Positions 40,051 through 47,522 of a DNA stretch of 47,522 nt are shown one piece after another. Each line of letters starts with the position of its first letter. The first letter of the stretch is position 1. This stretch comes from DATFYM01 sp035315065 (GTDB taxonomy: Bacteria; Acidobacteriota; Terriglobia; UBA7540), in the NCBI GenBank assembly GCA_035315065.1, contig DATFYM010000251.1, forward strand, positions 1 through 47,522. The letters run 5' to 3'. The notes beneath the pieces were generated by a model. That model did not search any database, was not told the origin of the DNA, and was given only the letters and a program-made list of their open reading frames with translations. Position numbers and translations under genes: made by a program.

Positions 40051-41619
40051 TCACGCGGAGGCTGCGAGCTCAAGCTCCACCACACTCACCGAGCCGGCTG
40101 GGAAGTTCCATGAAAGGGGTGGACCCGAGGGCAAAGCCTTCTCCACTGGCTCGAACACCTTGGGCTGGTCCTCGTTGACCGCTTGTCGCAAGTTTTCCGG
40201 GGCAATCTCAAATACGCGGCCACCGGTGATCGCCTTTCCCTCAACGGCGAAAGTTGCCGTGGCAGACCTGCCGTAATTCAAGTTAGCGACGTGAAGGAAC
40301 ATCCGGTCCGCCGCCCGGCTCGCGGCAACGTCGAGGTCGGACGGACAAGCCTTCACAGCCACGCCGTGCGTGCCGTTGTGAACCTTGAAGAGCTTCATCA
40401 CCGAGCCGACCGGCATCAAGTAGGTGCCGCCGCGCGGCACCTGCAGCATCACGCCGTTCGTCGTCCACCGCGTACCGCAGAAATCGCAGGCCGTGGCAAT
40501 CTTCACTCGCGCGCCGTGGCGCTGGTAGATGTTCATACTGCGGGCGTGGAAAACGCCGGTGAGCCATTCCTGCAGAATCGGGTTGATGTTGTGAGGGCGA
40601 AGGCTCAAATGTCCTTCGGTCACGGCGATACCTGCACTCGACTTGTGCGCGCTGATTACTTCCTCGAGTTCCTGGATTCTCACTTCAGTTCCGCGGGAGA
40701 GCTCCAGCAGCTCGTTCCAGGCCTGCTCCGGTTCCTGCTGATAGCGCAAGCTGTTCAACACGCTGTCCGGCTTTCGAGGGTGTTGCTGCATCATGTGGAT
40801 GGCAACGTAGTCGAGAAAATCCCCAGCCCGGTCGAGAAGGTCTGCTGCCCAGAGAGGTTCGGCTGGCTTTCCGCCGCGGTCGCCCCAGCCGATAAGCTGG
40901 ATTGACGGGTCACGCTGCTTCATGGCCTTGGCAAACTCGATGGTGTGCTCGATCGACTGATCTTTGGTGAACCCGGCGTTGCCATACGAGGTCTCGTTAC
41001 CCAGTTGCCAGATCTTAATGTGGTAGGGAGCTGGCACTCCGTTGGCTCGCCGTTCTGCATTGTCCGGATCGTTCGCGTAGGAGACCCAGTCTGCCGCTTC
41101 AATCGCATCACCTGTACGCACCGACCCGTCACTCGTCTTCCAGAACCGCTGCTGGCCATCGCTCAGGAAGTTCACGCAATAGAACGGCGCCGCGCCCACG
41201 CGGCGGCTGAAATCGACAAACTCATGCGTCCCGACCCGGTTGGTTTCCTTTCCACCCCAGGCGTAATTGCGCATAGCAGGCCGCTTGGCTGCCGGCCCCA
41301 CACCTTCGCGCCACTTGTAGTAGCGGCTGAAGTCGCCGCCAAAGCGCATCGCCCCCGGAGACAGCTCCTTGACCAATTCCACGAAGTCATTGCGCCAGTC
41401 GTCGGTTTGGTAATCCCAGGCTGCCTCCACCGAACTGTCCGTGATGCCGAGCGGCTCCATGAACTGCATGTAAAGATAGGGCGAGATCTCGAACCGTGGC
41501 TCAGGGTCAATGACCACCGCGGGTAGCGTGTTTGACGAATAGCTCCGGGAGTAATCAAGCGTTGAACCTAGCGCGAGAGCAGAGCAGTTCCGGATGAATG
41601 TTCGTCTTCCGTGTCGCAT
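40051..41619 (-). CDS. Second GH51-like arabinofuranosidase, probable Tat export
   Basis: A 522-residue clan GH-A glycosidase, only distantly similar to the GH51 protein next to it. The N-terminus RHGRRTFIRNCSALALG looks like a Tat signal (twin arginine followed by TFI). The barrel has ISPYLYMQFMEPLGITDSSV, GAMRFGGDFSRYYKWREGVG and WQLGNETSYGNAG with the acid/base glutamate (E209). The probable nucleophile is in AGIAVTEGHLSL (E335). A C-terminal beta-domain follows. The catalytic pair and the RFGGDF signature support an arabinofuranosidase-like activity, though the nucleophile context is unusual, so another clan A furanosidase is possible. AAAGGCGG lies upstream of ATG 41619. Confidence 0.75.
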   Translation of the reverse strand: MRHGRRTFIRNCSALALGSTLDYSRSYSSNTLPAVVIDPEPRFEISPYLYMQFMEPLGITDSSVEAAWDYQTDDWRNDFVELVKELSPGAMRFGGDFSRYYKWREGVGPAAKRPAMRNYAWGGKETNRVGTHEFVDFSRRVGAAPFYCVNFLSDGQQRFWKTSDGSVRTGDAIEAADWVSYANDPDNAERRANGVPAPYHIKIWQLGNETSYGNAGFTKDQSIEHTIEFAKAMKQRDPSIQLIGWGDRGGKPAEPLWAADLLDRAGDFLDYVAIHMMQQHPRKPDSVLNSLRYQQEPEQAWNELLELSRGTEVRIQELEEVISAHKSSAGIAVTEGHLSLRPHNINPILQEWLTGVFHARSMNIYQRHGARVKIATACDFCGTRWTTNGVMLQVPRGGTYLMPVGSVMKLFKVHNGTHGVAVKACPSDLDVAASRAADRMFLHVANLNYGRSATATFAVEGKAITGGRVFEIAPENLRQAVNEDQPKVFEPVEKALPSGPPLSWNFPAGSVSVVELELAASA

Positions 41620-41692
41620 GCCGGTCCGCCTTTACGTCTGAGACTGTTGTTTTATAACACGGCATACAATCCTGAGCAATCAGAGAGTCAGC

Positions 41693-41937
41693 CTGCGATC
41701 GCACTGTCCCGCAGCGCGAAGCTCGACGCACAATTCGAACCGGCTTTGCAAGGGGGCGCGACCGTGATCACGGGCGGAGGGCGACTCCAGGATCCTGGCC
41801 GTTGGGAGAATCAACCCTACCAGCCGATCGATTTACCAGGGGCGAGGTCAACAGCGTCGCAGCGACCCCCTGCTGCGTGTGGGGTAATCGTCTTCAAAGG
41901 TAAATGAAGGTGTGAATTGACGCGGCTCCTGATTAAC
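41693..41937 (+). pseudogene. Relic of the C-terminus of a second GH127 gene
   Basis: The DNA aligns by eye with the 3' end of the intact GH127 gene (37410-37652). Translated, IALSRSAKLDAQFEPALQGG matches IALSRGAKLDAHFEPALLGG, and VITGGGRLQDPGRWENQPYQ matches VITGEGRLQKPSSWENQLYR. After a frameshift the DNA still matches (gcgtgtggggtaatcg, then aaatgaaggtgtgaattgac), where the former tryptophan codon TGG is now TGA. Only about 80 codons survive; the rest of the gene is gone. It lies between the second GH51 gene and the receptor gene. Confidence 0.85.
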
Positions 41938-42356
41938 CGTTTTATCGCCACATGGTCGCACTTGCTTCTTTAGATAGCCACACCTTTGGTGCCATGCCCG
42001 ATTAATCGCTTTATCGGAGCGTTCTTTGATACCCGCGCGCGGCCCGTTCGTATTGAAGGAGAGTTATTGGGTGGTGGCTGCACTAAGAACCGGCTGGGTG
42101 GCCGTGGCCAGCGGCCAGCACGAGGAGTCCTCCATTTCCAGCCACTAACCAATAGTTACAGGTCACTCTACTAAAACATTGAATACGCGCGAGGACACTT
42201 CAATAGCCTAAGAAGGGCAACCCGTACGCAGGTGCCTTTTGCAACGGGTACGATCCGAGATGGCCCAGGGGATCGTGCTTCTTGCAGCGAGACTGACCAT
42301 TGGAGGCCTAACTTGTTTGTACTAGGAGGTGGGCAAAAAAATATTAAAAAAGGCCC

Positions 42357-42385
42357 TTGACAAAACCTAGAGAAGGTGTTTTCAT
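42357..42385 (+). promoter_or_regulatory. Predicted promoter of the TonB-dependent receptor gene
   Basis: TTGACA at 42357-42362 and TTTCAT at 42380-42385 are separated by 17 bases. An A/T-rich tract (caaaaaaatattaaaaa) lies directly upstream. Transcription would begin near 42392, about 185 nt before the GTG start. Confidence 0.5.
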
Positions 42386-42401
42386 GAGCGGCGATGGGAA
42401 A

Positions 42402-42417
42402 TGAAGCGTTTAAGCGT
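42402..42417. promoter_or_regulatory. Tandem AAGCGTTT octamers, candidate operator
   Basis: Two contiguous copies of AAGCGTTT lie just downstream of the predicted transcription start of the receptor gene. Direct repeats at this place could bind a regulator. LacI-family operators usually contain a central CG in an AA-CG-TT context, which this roughly resembles. Purely positional evidence. Confidence 0.25.
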
Positions 42418-42576
42418 TTGGGTGAGCGTCGTGTGGACAGATTGAGTTTTGGTTTACTTCGGGCGGTCGGCTTCTAACGGGTGGGAGGCCGCGCCTTTTG
42501 CTACTGGAAGCACTACGAATCGGGTCAGGTAGTTGGGTCTGGTCTATCGTTGGGAACATGCTAATGGAGGTGAGCC

Positions 42577-45500
42577 GTGACAAAGCGATCCCTTTTGTTA
42601 ACTTTGCTGCTTTCGCTGTTTCTTTTGACGTTCCTCAGCGGAACAGGTGTTTATGCGCAGGTAGGAGCTGACCGCGTTGCAGTGACGGGCGTCGTGTCCG
42701 ATCCGTCTGGCGCGGCTGTCCCCGATGCGAGCATCACGCTACTAAACCAGGATACCGGCGTGAAAACCGTCGTGGCTACCGACGGCGCCGGTAATTTCAC
42801 GACCCCGGGGATGATTCTGGGGAAATACACCTTGCAAGTATCCAAGGAAGGATTCAAGGCAGTTAGCCAACCCGACTTGGACTTGTCGATCGGCGGAAGG
42901 ACCTACACGCAGAACGTCACACTCCAACTGGGCGCGGTATCCCAGACCATCGAAGTAAACGCCAGCGCGCAACTCATCAACACTCAGAGTTCCGCAATCT
43001 CCTACCAGGTTGGCAAGGAGTATTATCAGGACCTCCCGGATGTGATGGGCGCCGACGTCCGCCTGGCAGAAACCAAGCTCATCTTGTCGCCTGGCTACGT
43101 CCCGACGGCGCCTAACGGCGACGCCATCTTCCGCGGCGACGCGTTTGAATCGCGCATCAACGGCGGCCAAACCGTTTCCTGGGAGAGCTGGTTTGACGGC
43201 GCCGAATACGGTTACGCCGAAGGACACCAGCAGACGCATGAGAGCTCGATCCCGTATTCAGCGGTGCAGGAATTGACCACCACGGTCAACAACTTCTCGG
43301 CGCAGTACGGGCACACCAGTGGTGGCATCGCCCTTTACACCACCAAGTCCGGCACCAGCGACTTCCACGGCACCGTGTACGATATTCTGACCAGCCAGAA
43401 GCTGGACGCTGCCAACTTCTTCTTTAACTCTTCTACTCCTCCACTCCAGAAGCTTCCCTTGACCCAGAACAATCCGGGCATTGCCGTAGGTGGGCCAATT
43501 CCTAAGTTCCATCTATGGGGCAAGACCTTCTTTTTCACCAATTATGACCGGCTCGATTACCACAGCACGGTCAACATTGGGTATGAGAACACGCTTCCCA
43601 CGCCGGCTGAGAGAGGCGGCGACTTCAGCCAGTTGCTGCAATCTCCGAACGCCGGCTGTTCCAGCCCGCCTTGCCAGATTGCGACAGATGCGATGGGGCG
43701 GCCGATCTACTATGGAGAAATCTTCAACCCGGCTACCACGCAGACCGTGATGAATGCCCAGGGGAAACAGGTGCCCGTCCGTACCGGTTACGGATTTGAC
43801 CCAGTAACCGGATTGCCCACGGCAACGGCGAACATGATTCCGGGGGTCGATCCGCTAATGAAGAACAATCCCGGTGCCCAGCATGTTGCCTCGATCATTC
43901 CCAATCCTGATCGAAACACGCTGTTCACCCCTAACGAATTCGGCGGCACTTCCGACGACAACGACAAAATCAACGTCTGGACGTGGCTGTTCCGAGTCGA
44001 TCACACGTTCAACGATAAGTGGTCCGCAACCCTTACTTACTTTCAGAATCACCGGCCTCGGACGGCCCATTGCGGCGGACCGGATGGCTGCAATACCGTG
44101 AATAACGGGCAAACCGACTCCAAGGCCAACGACACCTATCTTGGCCAAGGCTTCTACCAGCTCATCACCAACCACTTCGCACACCTCCAGATCAACACGG
44201 TAATCAAACCGAACCTGTTCAATCACGCCACGCTGTCTTACGACCGGTGGGTGATGGACGGCCACCAGTTGGCCTCAGGGGTTGGCTGGAACGCGAAGCT
44301 GGGACTTGGCCTGCCAAACGACCCGGCGTTCAATAACGCCGGATTCCCTCAGCTTAATTTCAACAATGGACCGGTGGGATACACTCACTACGGGACGCCT
44401 TGGCTGGGGAACGGGGCCGACATCAACAACCGGTATCAGTTCTATGACGACCTCACCTGGATCGTCGGCAAGCACACCGTGAAGATGGGGCTTCAGAGCA
44501 ATTACATCACTTTCCCGCAAACGGGATGGGCGATCAACACCGGCGGCAACTTTAATTTTAACGCCCAAAGCACCGCGGGTTACGATAACAATGGTAACAA
44601 CTTGGCTAACGCAAACTCGCAAGGCGATGCTTTCGCTTCGTTCCTCCTGGGCCAGGTTGACTCTGCCAACTTTTCGGTGTTCGAACCTTACATGCCGAAG
44701 ATCCACTACGTAGCGCCATGGGTGAACGACTCGTTTAAGGTAACTCCCCATCTCACCTTGGACTACGGCCTGCGTTTGGATCACAACTCGGGTGTCTCCG
44801 AGCAGCACAACCGCTTTTCCACCTTCGTCCCCACGGCCACTCAGACCATCGATGGGGCCACCGTCGCGGGCGCGACGGTATTTAACAGCAGTATCGCCGA
44901 CGGCAATGGGAGCACGGGGGTGGCGCCGCGCTTTGGCTTTGCCTATTCATTGGGGCAGAACAGCGTGATCCGCGGTGGGTATGGCCTCTACTACGGCGCC
45001 ACGATCGCCGACTCATGGGACGCCTACCCTGTGGATGGCTATCAGGCCAACCCCACTGTGGCGAACACAACCAATGATTACTCCCCTAGCTTTTACTTCG
45101 GAAACGCTACCGGTGCCGCAGTACAAAACGTGGCATCAGGATTCCCTAGCAAGAACATCACTTTCCCGCCGAATCTCACCCCTGGCGTTGCGGATGGAGG
45201 CAGTCCGGTGGCCGTTTCCCCCAACAATTACGAGATGCCGATTTGGCAGAACTGGAACATTTCCTTTCAACACCAGTGGGGCAGCAATATCAGCCTGGAC
45301 GTGGCCTATGTGGGGAACCATGGAACCCGGTTGCCCGACGACCGCGCCAGCGCCGGCCTGCTCTTCAACATGAACAATCCCAGCGTTCTGCAATACGGTT
45401 CTGACCTGCAGAACTCAGGCTTTAACAATGGCGTTGCCTATGGCAACGTACACGGCGTTGCGGCTCCTTGGCCTAATTTTTCGGGGAACCTCGCGCACGC

Positions 45501-46359
45501 CTTGCTGCCTTTCCCGGAGTACAACCCGGAGGGAATCCAGTGGCGCAAGACGCACAATGGGGCGAGCCGCTACAACGCATTGCAAATGCAATTCATCATG
45601 CGCGGGCACAATACCTCAACCACCATCGCCTACACTTTGTCCAGGCTCCTGAATAACGGCGCGGAATCAGGCCAGGAAGGCGGCCTCCCGGTTCAGAATC
45701 CAATCAATATGAGCAATCTGTGGGGGCCGAGCGGGGACGACGTCCCGCAAGTTCTGACCGTTGGCGAGGTCTACACCCTCCCGTTTGGAAAAGGTCGGAA
45801 GTTGTTGGGAAACAGCACGGGTCTCTTGGATAAGCTCGTAAGCCATTGGAGTCTCTCGGGGATTGCGAGCTACCAGTCAGGGCGCCCGCTGACCATGTAC
45901 GCAGCCAACACCTTGGGGGGGAACCTGTTCAATCCCAACGAGTTCCCAAATATCCTCTCCGGCCAGCCCATCCGGAGCTCAGGATCCTTTACGGACCCCA
46001 ACTCCCAAACGTACTTTGCGACTACTCCCAAGGCCACGAACTGCAATACGGACCCCAACCCCCAATGCACAAAGGCTGTGGGCTTTTCGATCCCGGACCT
46101 CTTCACCTTCGGCAACTCGCCGCGGACCAGATCAAACACCCGCGGATTCCCCTATTACAACGAGGATGTTTCACTTTACAAGGATACCTACTTCGGCGAG
46201 TCGAAATATGTGAGGATCGAAGCTGAGGCGGGTAACATTTTCAACCGGGTTGATTTCTGCACGCCGGATACGAATATTAGTGACGCGTCCGTCGGTGTGA
46301 CGTCCACCCAGTGCAACATCCCGAGGCGCATTCAGATCGGCCTGGAAATCTTCTTCTGA
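42577..46359 (+). CDS. TonB-dependent receptor, Oar-like, with carboxypeptidase-regulatory domain
   Basis: A 1260-residue outer-membrane beta-barrel protein starting at GTG 42577, with GGAGGTGA at 42565-42572. The signal peptide is LLLTLLLSLFLLTFLSGTGV, with cleavage near YAQ. Residues 36-115 form a carboxypeptidase-regulatory-like domain (VTGVVSDPSGAAVPDASITL, GNFTTPGMILGKYTLQVSKE). A plug-like region contains VQELTTTVNNFSAQYGHTSG followed by GIALYTTKSGTSDFHGTVYD. The rest is barrel with alternating aromatic strands and ends in IQIGLEIFF, a typical outer-membrane C-terminal signature. This type is abundant in acidobacteria and is thought to import oligosaccharides or other large ligands with TonB energy. 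Placed after the arabinofuranosidases, an arabino-oligosaccharide ligand is plausible. Confidence 0.92.
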   Translation: MTKRSLLLTLLLSLFLLTFLSGTGVYAQVGADRVAVTGVVSDPSGAAVPDASITLLNQDTGVKTVVATDGAGNFTTPGMILGKYTLQVSKEGFKAVSQPDLDLSIGGRTYTQNVTLQLGAVSQTIEVNASAQLINTQSSAISYQVGKEYYQDLPDVMGADVRLAETKLILSPGYVPTAPNGDAIFRGDAFESRINGGQTVSWESWFDGAEYGYAEGHQQTHESSIPYSAVQELTTTVNNFSAQYGHTSGGIALYTTKSGTSDFHGTVYDILTSQKLDAANFFFNSSTPPLQKLPLTQNNPGIAVGGPIPKFHLWGKTFFFTNYDRLDYHSTVNIGYENTLPTPAERGGDFSQLLQSPNAGCSSPPCQIATDAMGRPIYYGEIFNPATTQTVMNAQGKQVPVRTGYGFDPVTGLPTATANMIPGVDPLMKNNPGAQHVASIIPNPDRNTLFTPNEFGGTSDDNDKINVWTWLFRVDHTFNDKWSATLTYFQNHRPRTAHCGGPDGCNTVNNGQTDSKANDTYLGQGFYQLITNHFAHLQINTVIKPNLFNHATLSYDRWVMDGHQLASGVGWNAKLGLGLPNDPAFNNAGFPQLNFNNGPVGYTHYGTPWLGNGADINNRYQFYDDLTWIVGKHTVKMGLQSNYITFPQTGWAINTGGNFNFNAQSTAGYDNNGNNLANANSQGDAFASFLLGQVDSANFSVFEPYMPKIHYVAPWVNDSFKVTPHLTLDYGLRLDHNSGVSEQHNRFSTFVPTATQTIDGATVAGATVFNSSIADGNGSTGVAPRFGFAYSLGQNSVIRGGYGLYYGATIADSWDAYPVDGYQANPTVANTTNDYSPSFYFGNATGAAVQNVASGFPSKNITFPPNLTPGVADGGSPVAVSPNNYEMPIWQNWNISFQHQWGSNISLDVAYVGNHGTRLPDDRASAGLLFNMNNPSVLQYGSDLQNSGFNNGVAYGNVHGVAAPWPNFSGNLAHALLPFPEYNPEGIQWRKTHNGASRYNALQMQFIMRGHNTSTTIAYTLSRLLNNGAESGQEGGLPVQNPINMSNLWGPSGDDVPQVLTVGEVYTLPFGKGRKLLGNSTGLLDKLVSHWSLSGIASYQSGRPLTMYAANTLGGNLFNPNEFPNILSGQPIRSSGSFTDPNSQTYFATTPKATNCNTDPNPQCTKAVGFSIPDLFTFGNSPRTRSNTRGFPYYNEDVSLYKDTYFGESKYVRIEAEAGNIFNRVDFCTPDTNISDASVGVTSTQCNIPRRIQIGLEIFF

Positions 46360-46381
46360 AGCCGATTTCCAGCAACTCTCA

Positions 46382-46415
46382 GCGATGGCCGGTCCCCTAC
46401 GGGACCGGCCATCGC
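46382..46415. terminator. Perfect 15-bp stem hairpin after the receptor gene
   Basis: GCGATGGCCGGTCCC, a CTAC loop, and its exact complement, 22 bp after the receptor stop. There is no T-tract, so it is either a non-canonical terminator or part of a REP-like pair with the hairpin at 46419-46441. Confidence 0.55.
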
Positions 46416-46418
46416 CGT

Positions 46419-46441
46419 GCCGACCTAAAGGTCGGCGCTAC
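46419..46441 (-). repeat. REP-like element (GTAG + GCCGACC hairpin)
   Basis: On the minus strand the element reads GTAGC, then GCCGACC-TTTA-GGTCGGC. A GTAG tetranucleotide ahead of a hairpin is the form of REP sequences recognised by RAYT proteins. It differs from the REP family around the transposase at 23 kb, so another RAYT elsewhere in the genome may be responsible. Its GTAG overlaps the stop codon of the methyltransferase relic. Confidence 0.5.
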
Positions 46442-46720
46442 AGATATACTTCGACGGTGGCGGTGGCGTCGTTCCTGAAAACATCGACCACTCGCACGGC
46501 GATGGTTCTCTGCTTGCCTGTTTCCAGTGTCTCAGTCTTTGACGTTGAAACCACCTTCGTTTTGCGCCCGTTGCCGCGAATGTCCTGCCAGAGGCTCTTG
46601 AAGGTGAATCCGTCGTAGTCCCAGTCGATGGCCAGTAGTCGATGAAAACGGCGAAATTGTCCTTGGCAAGCTTGCGGAGGTTGGCGCGCTCTTCTTGGTT
46701 CCGCCCGAGAGGTAGATCAT
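46438..46720 (-). pseudogene. Frameshifted C-terminal fragment of a DNA adenine methyltransferase (Mod-like)
   Basis: On the minus strand one frame gives EERANLRKLAKDNFAVFIDY followed by W; after a one-base loss (tactggccatcgac) the next frame continues IDWDYDGFTFKSLWQDIRGN and ends RTIAVRVVDVFRNDATATVE and VYL, then TAG. The joined reading IDYWAIDWDYDG...WQ...VRVVDVFRNDAT matches, from memory, the tail of adenine-specific methylases of the Mod/COG2189 type. The catalytic part is absent. The frame shift and missing N-terminus make it non-functional. Confidence 0.5.
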
Positions 46721-46723
46721 TTC

Positions 46724-46842
46724 GCGCTGGCACCCGAGGATTTTCGCGCCTGGCTAGGAGAATTGCGCCAAGGCGCAAAGCCGGCCCCAGGCTTAGCAGA
46801 AGAAACTTTTCGCGCGAGATCATCTACCAGGACCATGATTGA
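46724..46842 (+). pseudogene. Probable remnant of an antitoxin ahead of the PIN toxin
   Basis: Two frames give LAPEDFRAWLGELRQGAKPA with PGLAEETF, then (after a shift in the ttttcgcgcg run) SREIIYQDHD and a TGA whose last base is the first base of the toxin ATG (TGATG). The stop/start overlap and the acidic C-terminus are typical of VapB-like antitoxin genes. Upstream part not recognisable. Confidence 0.35.
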
Positions 46843-47028
46843 TGGCGGCATCAGCGTATCTGCTCGATACGAACATCCTTCTTCGCCTCTCCCAGTCAGG
46901 CGATCCCTATGACGAGATCGTCGCGGCTGCGGTTGACCCATCTGCTTACGCTGAACCCACGGGACTTTGGCCGTTACACCGGTCTCATTGTCGTACATCC
47001 ACGCGATCTCCAACAACACACATCGTAG
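46842..47028 (+). pseudogene. PIN-domain (VapC-like) toxin with a large internal deletion
   Basis: ATG 46842 opens MAASAYLLDTNILLRLSQSG, ending in DPYDEIVAAAV, the standard first strand and helix of a PIN ribonuclease with the catalytic DTN. In the next frame the DNA continues directly as LTHLLTLNPRDFGRYTGLIV and VHPRDLQQHTS, then TAG: the standard PIN C-terminus. The roughly 70 residues expected between, including the remaining catalytic acids, are missing, and the join is out of frame. The toxin is therefore dead. Confidence 0.75.
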
Positions 47029-47146
47029 GCGTTCCCCTCAAGTGTGTCGGGTTGCCAAACCGCCGCCGCGCCGCACCAGTATCAGCAGCCGCCTTCCGAA
47101 TTCGCTGACCCATTCCATAGGGTGGACGCTAAATACCTGACGCCCG

Positions 47147-47390
47147 TCAGTCGTACCGCAGTGAAGCCATCGGGTCGAGCTTCGATGTGCGCCGCGCCGG
47201 CACAAAGCTGGCGAGCGAAGCAATCACGGCCAGCAAGGCACCCGAGGCCGCCAGCGTGAGCGGATCGTACGGCTTGAGTCCAAATAACCGCGAACCAGCC
47301 CACCGTCCGGCGACCAGCGAGACCACGGTCCCGGTCACGATTCCGATCGCCAGCAGCCGGCACGCTTCACCCATCACCATGCCTAGTATA
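47147..47390 (-). pseudogene. C-terminal fragment of an FtsX/MacB orphan permease, cut by an insertion sequence
   Basis: The last 77 codons (from 47380) read MVMGEACRLLAIGIVTGTVV, RLFGLKPYDPLTLA and FVPARRTSKLDPMASLRYD: the final FtsX block of an ADOP permease like the intact one at 31463-33982 (PARRASKVDPMIALRYE). A few homologous codons continue to about 47390 (NFILG), then the frame meets a stop and the presumed insertion-sequence end. About 90 percent of the gene is missing. Confidence 0.75.
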
Positions 47391-47440
47391 AAGTTTCAGT
47401 AAAAGATGCACTGATTAGGTTTTCCTGCTATACTCGATAT

Positions 47441-47522
47441 ATGGCAGGAAAATCCAAACGCTCGAAATTGATTTTGACACCTGAAGAAGTGAAAGAACTC
47501 CACCAACTCGGCCACTCGCGGA
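47441..47522 (+). CDS. Start of a probable IS630-family transposase (runs off the window)
   Basis: ATG 47441 opens MAGKSKRSKLILTPEEVKEL, then HQLGHSR, to the window end. The 'L-TPEE-x-x-x-L-x-x-L-x-x-S/R' opening is typical of the helix-turn-helix part of IS630-type transposases. A TATACT hexamer at 47429-47434 lies only six bases before the ATG, so if it is the -10 element the message would be nearly leaderless. The permease relic on the other strand is broken next to it, as expected at an insertion. Confidence 0.5.
   Translation, partial: MAGKSKRSKLILTPEEVKELHQLGHSR

Larger units (their letters stand above)
41938..42576. other. Intergenic region upstream of the TonB-dependent receptor
   Basis: 640 bp without a supported gene. 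It contains a probable promoter (42357-42385), followed by a leader of about 185 nt with a perfect tandem AAGCGTTT octamer at 42402-42417, and an A-rich tract (42336-42351) just upstream of the -35 that could act as an UP element. Confidence 0.5.

Overview
The window reads as chromosomal DNA of a high-GC soil or sediment bacterium, most likely an Acidobacteriota. Three things point there: an 839-residue two-block FtsX/MacB permease of the 'orphan' kind that acidobacteria multiply, a 1260-residue Oar-like TonB-dependent receptor with an N-terminal carboxypeptidase-regulatory domain, and a cluster of exported TPR proteins beside an ASPIC/UnbV FG-GAP protein. The phylum is an inference; there is no rRNA or marker gene, and I saw no tRNA, rRNA or CRISPR array.

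Layout. 1-7.3 kb: housekeeping and metabolic genes (exported amidohydrolase running off the left edge, ROK sugar kinase, DUF2127 membrane protein, S1/P1-type nuclease, class I aminotransferase, phytol-kinase-like/DUF92 membrane protein), separated by arrays of short 7-8 bp repeats. 7.4-20 kb: a LacI-type regulator followed on the same strand by five exported TPR proteins, one exported protein of unknown function and a Tat-exported FG-GAP/ASPIC protein. 20-30.1 kb: a defence-like island with a DUF433 antitoxin and the 16-codon stump of its toxin, a type I restriction-modification operon (hsdR, hsdM, hsdS, plus a tightly linked unknown gene), a REP-associated tyrosine transposase with mirror-image REP pairs lodged between hsdR and hsdM, a TIGR04255-like gene with a small partner, and a DUF3037 gene. 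30.1-31.4 kb: a repeat-rich stretch with little coding potential.

31.4-46.4 kb: the orphan permease, then an arabinose-polymer locus: ThuA-like protein, GH127 beta-L-arabinofuranosidase, two different GH51 alpha-L-arabinofuranosidases (one convergent), the relic of a second GH127 gene, and the TonB-dependent receptor. The natural reading is that exported arabinofuranosidases trim plant arabinan or arabinosylated glycoprotein and the receptor takes up products. 46.4-47.5 kb: a gene graveyard with REP-like hairpins, a frameshifted methyltransferase tail, an internally deleted PIN toxin, the last 77 codons of another FtsX permease, and the first codons of a probable IS630-family transposase.

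The strongest unusual signals are: the several heptamer-repeat families, one of them inside a coding sequence and one forming a long palindrome between convergent genes; the RAYT/REP module inside the hsd operon; an HsdS whose two recognition halves look alike; the unknown fourth gene of the hsd operon; the exported TPR/FG-GAP cluster; and several precisely recognisable gene relics.
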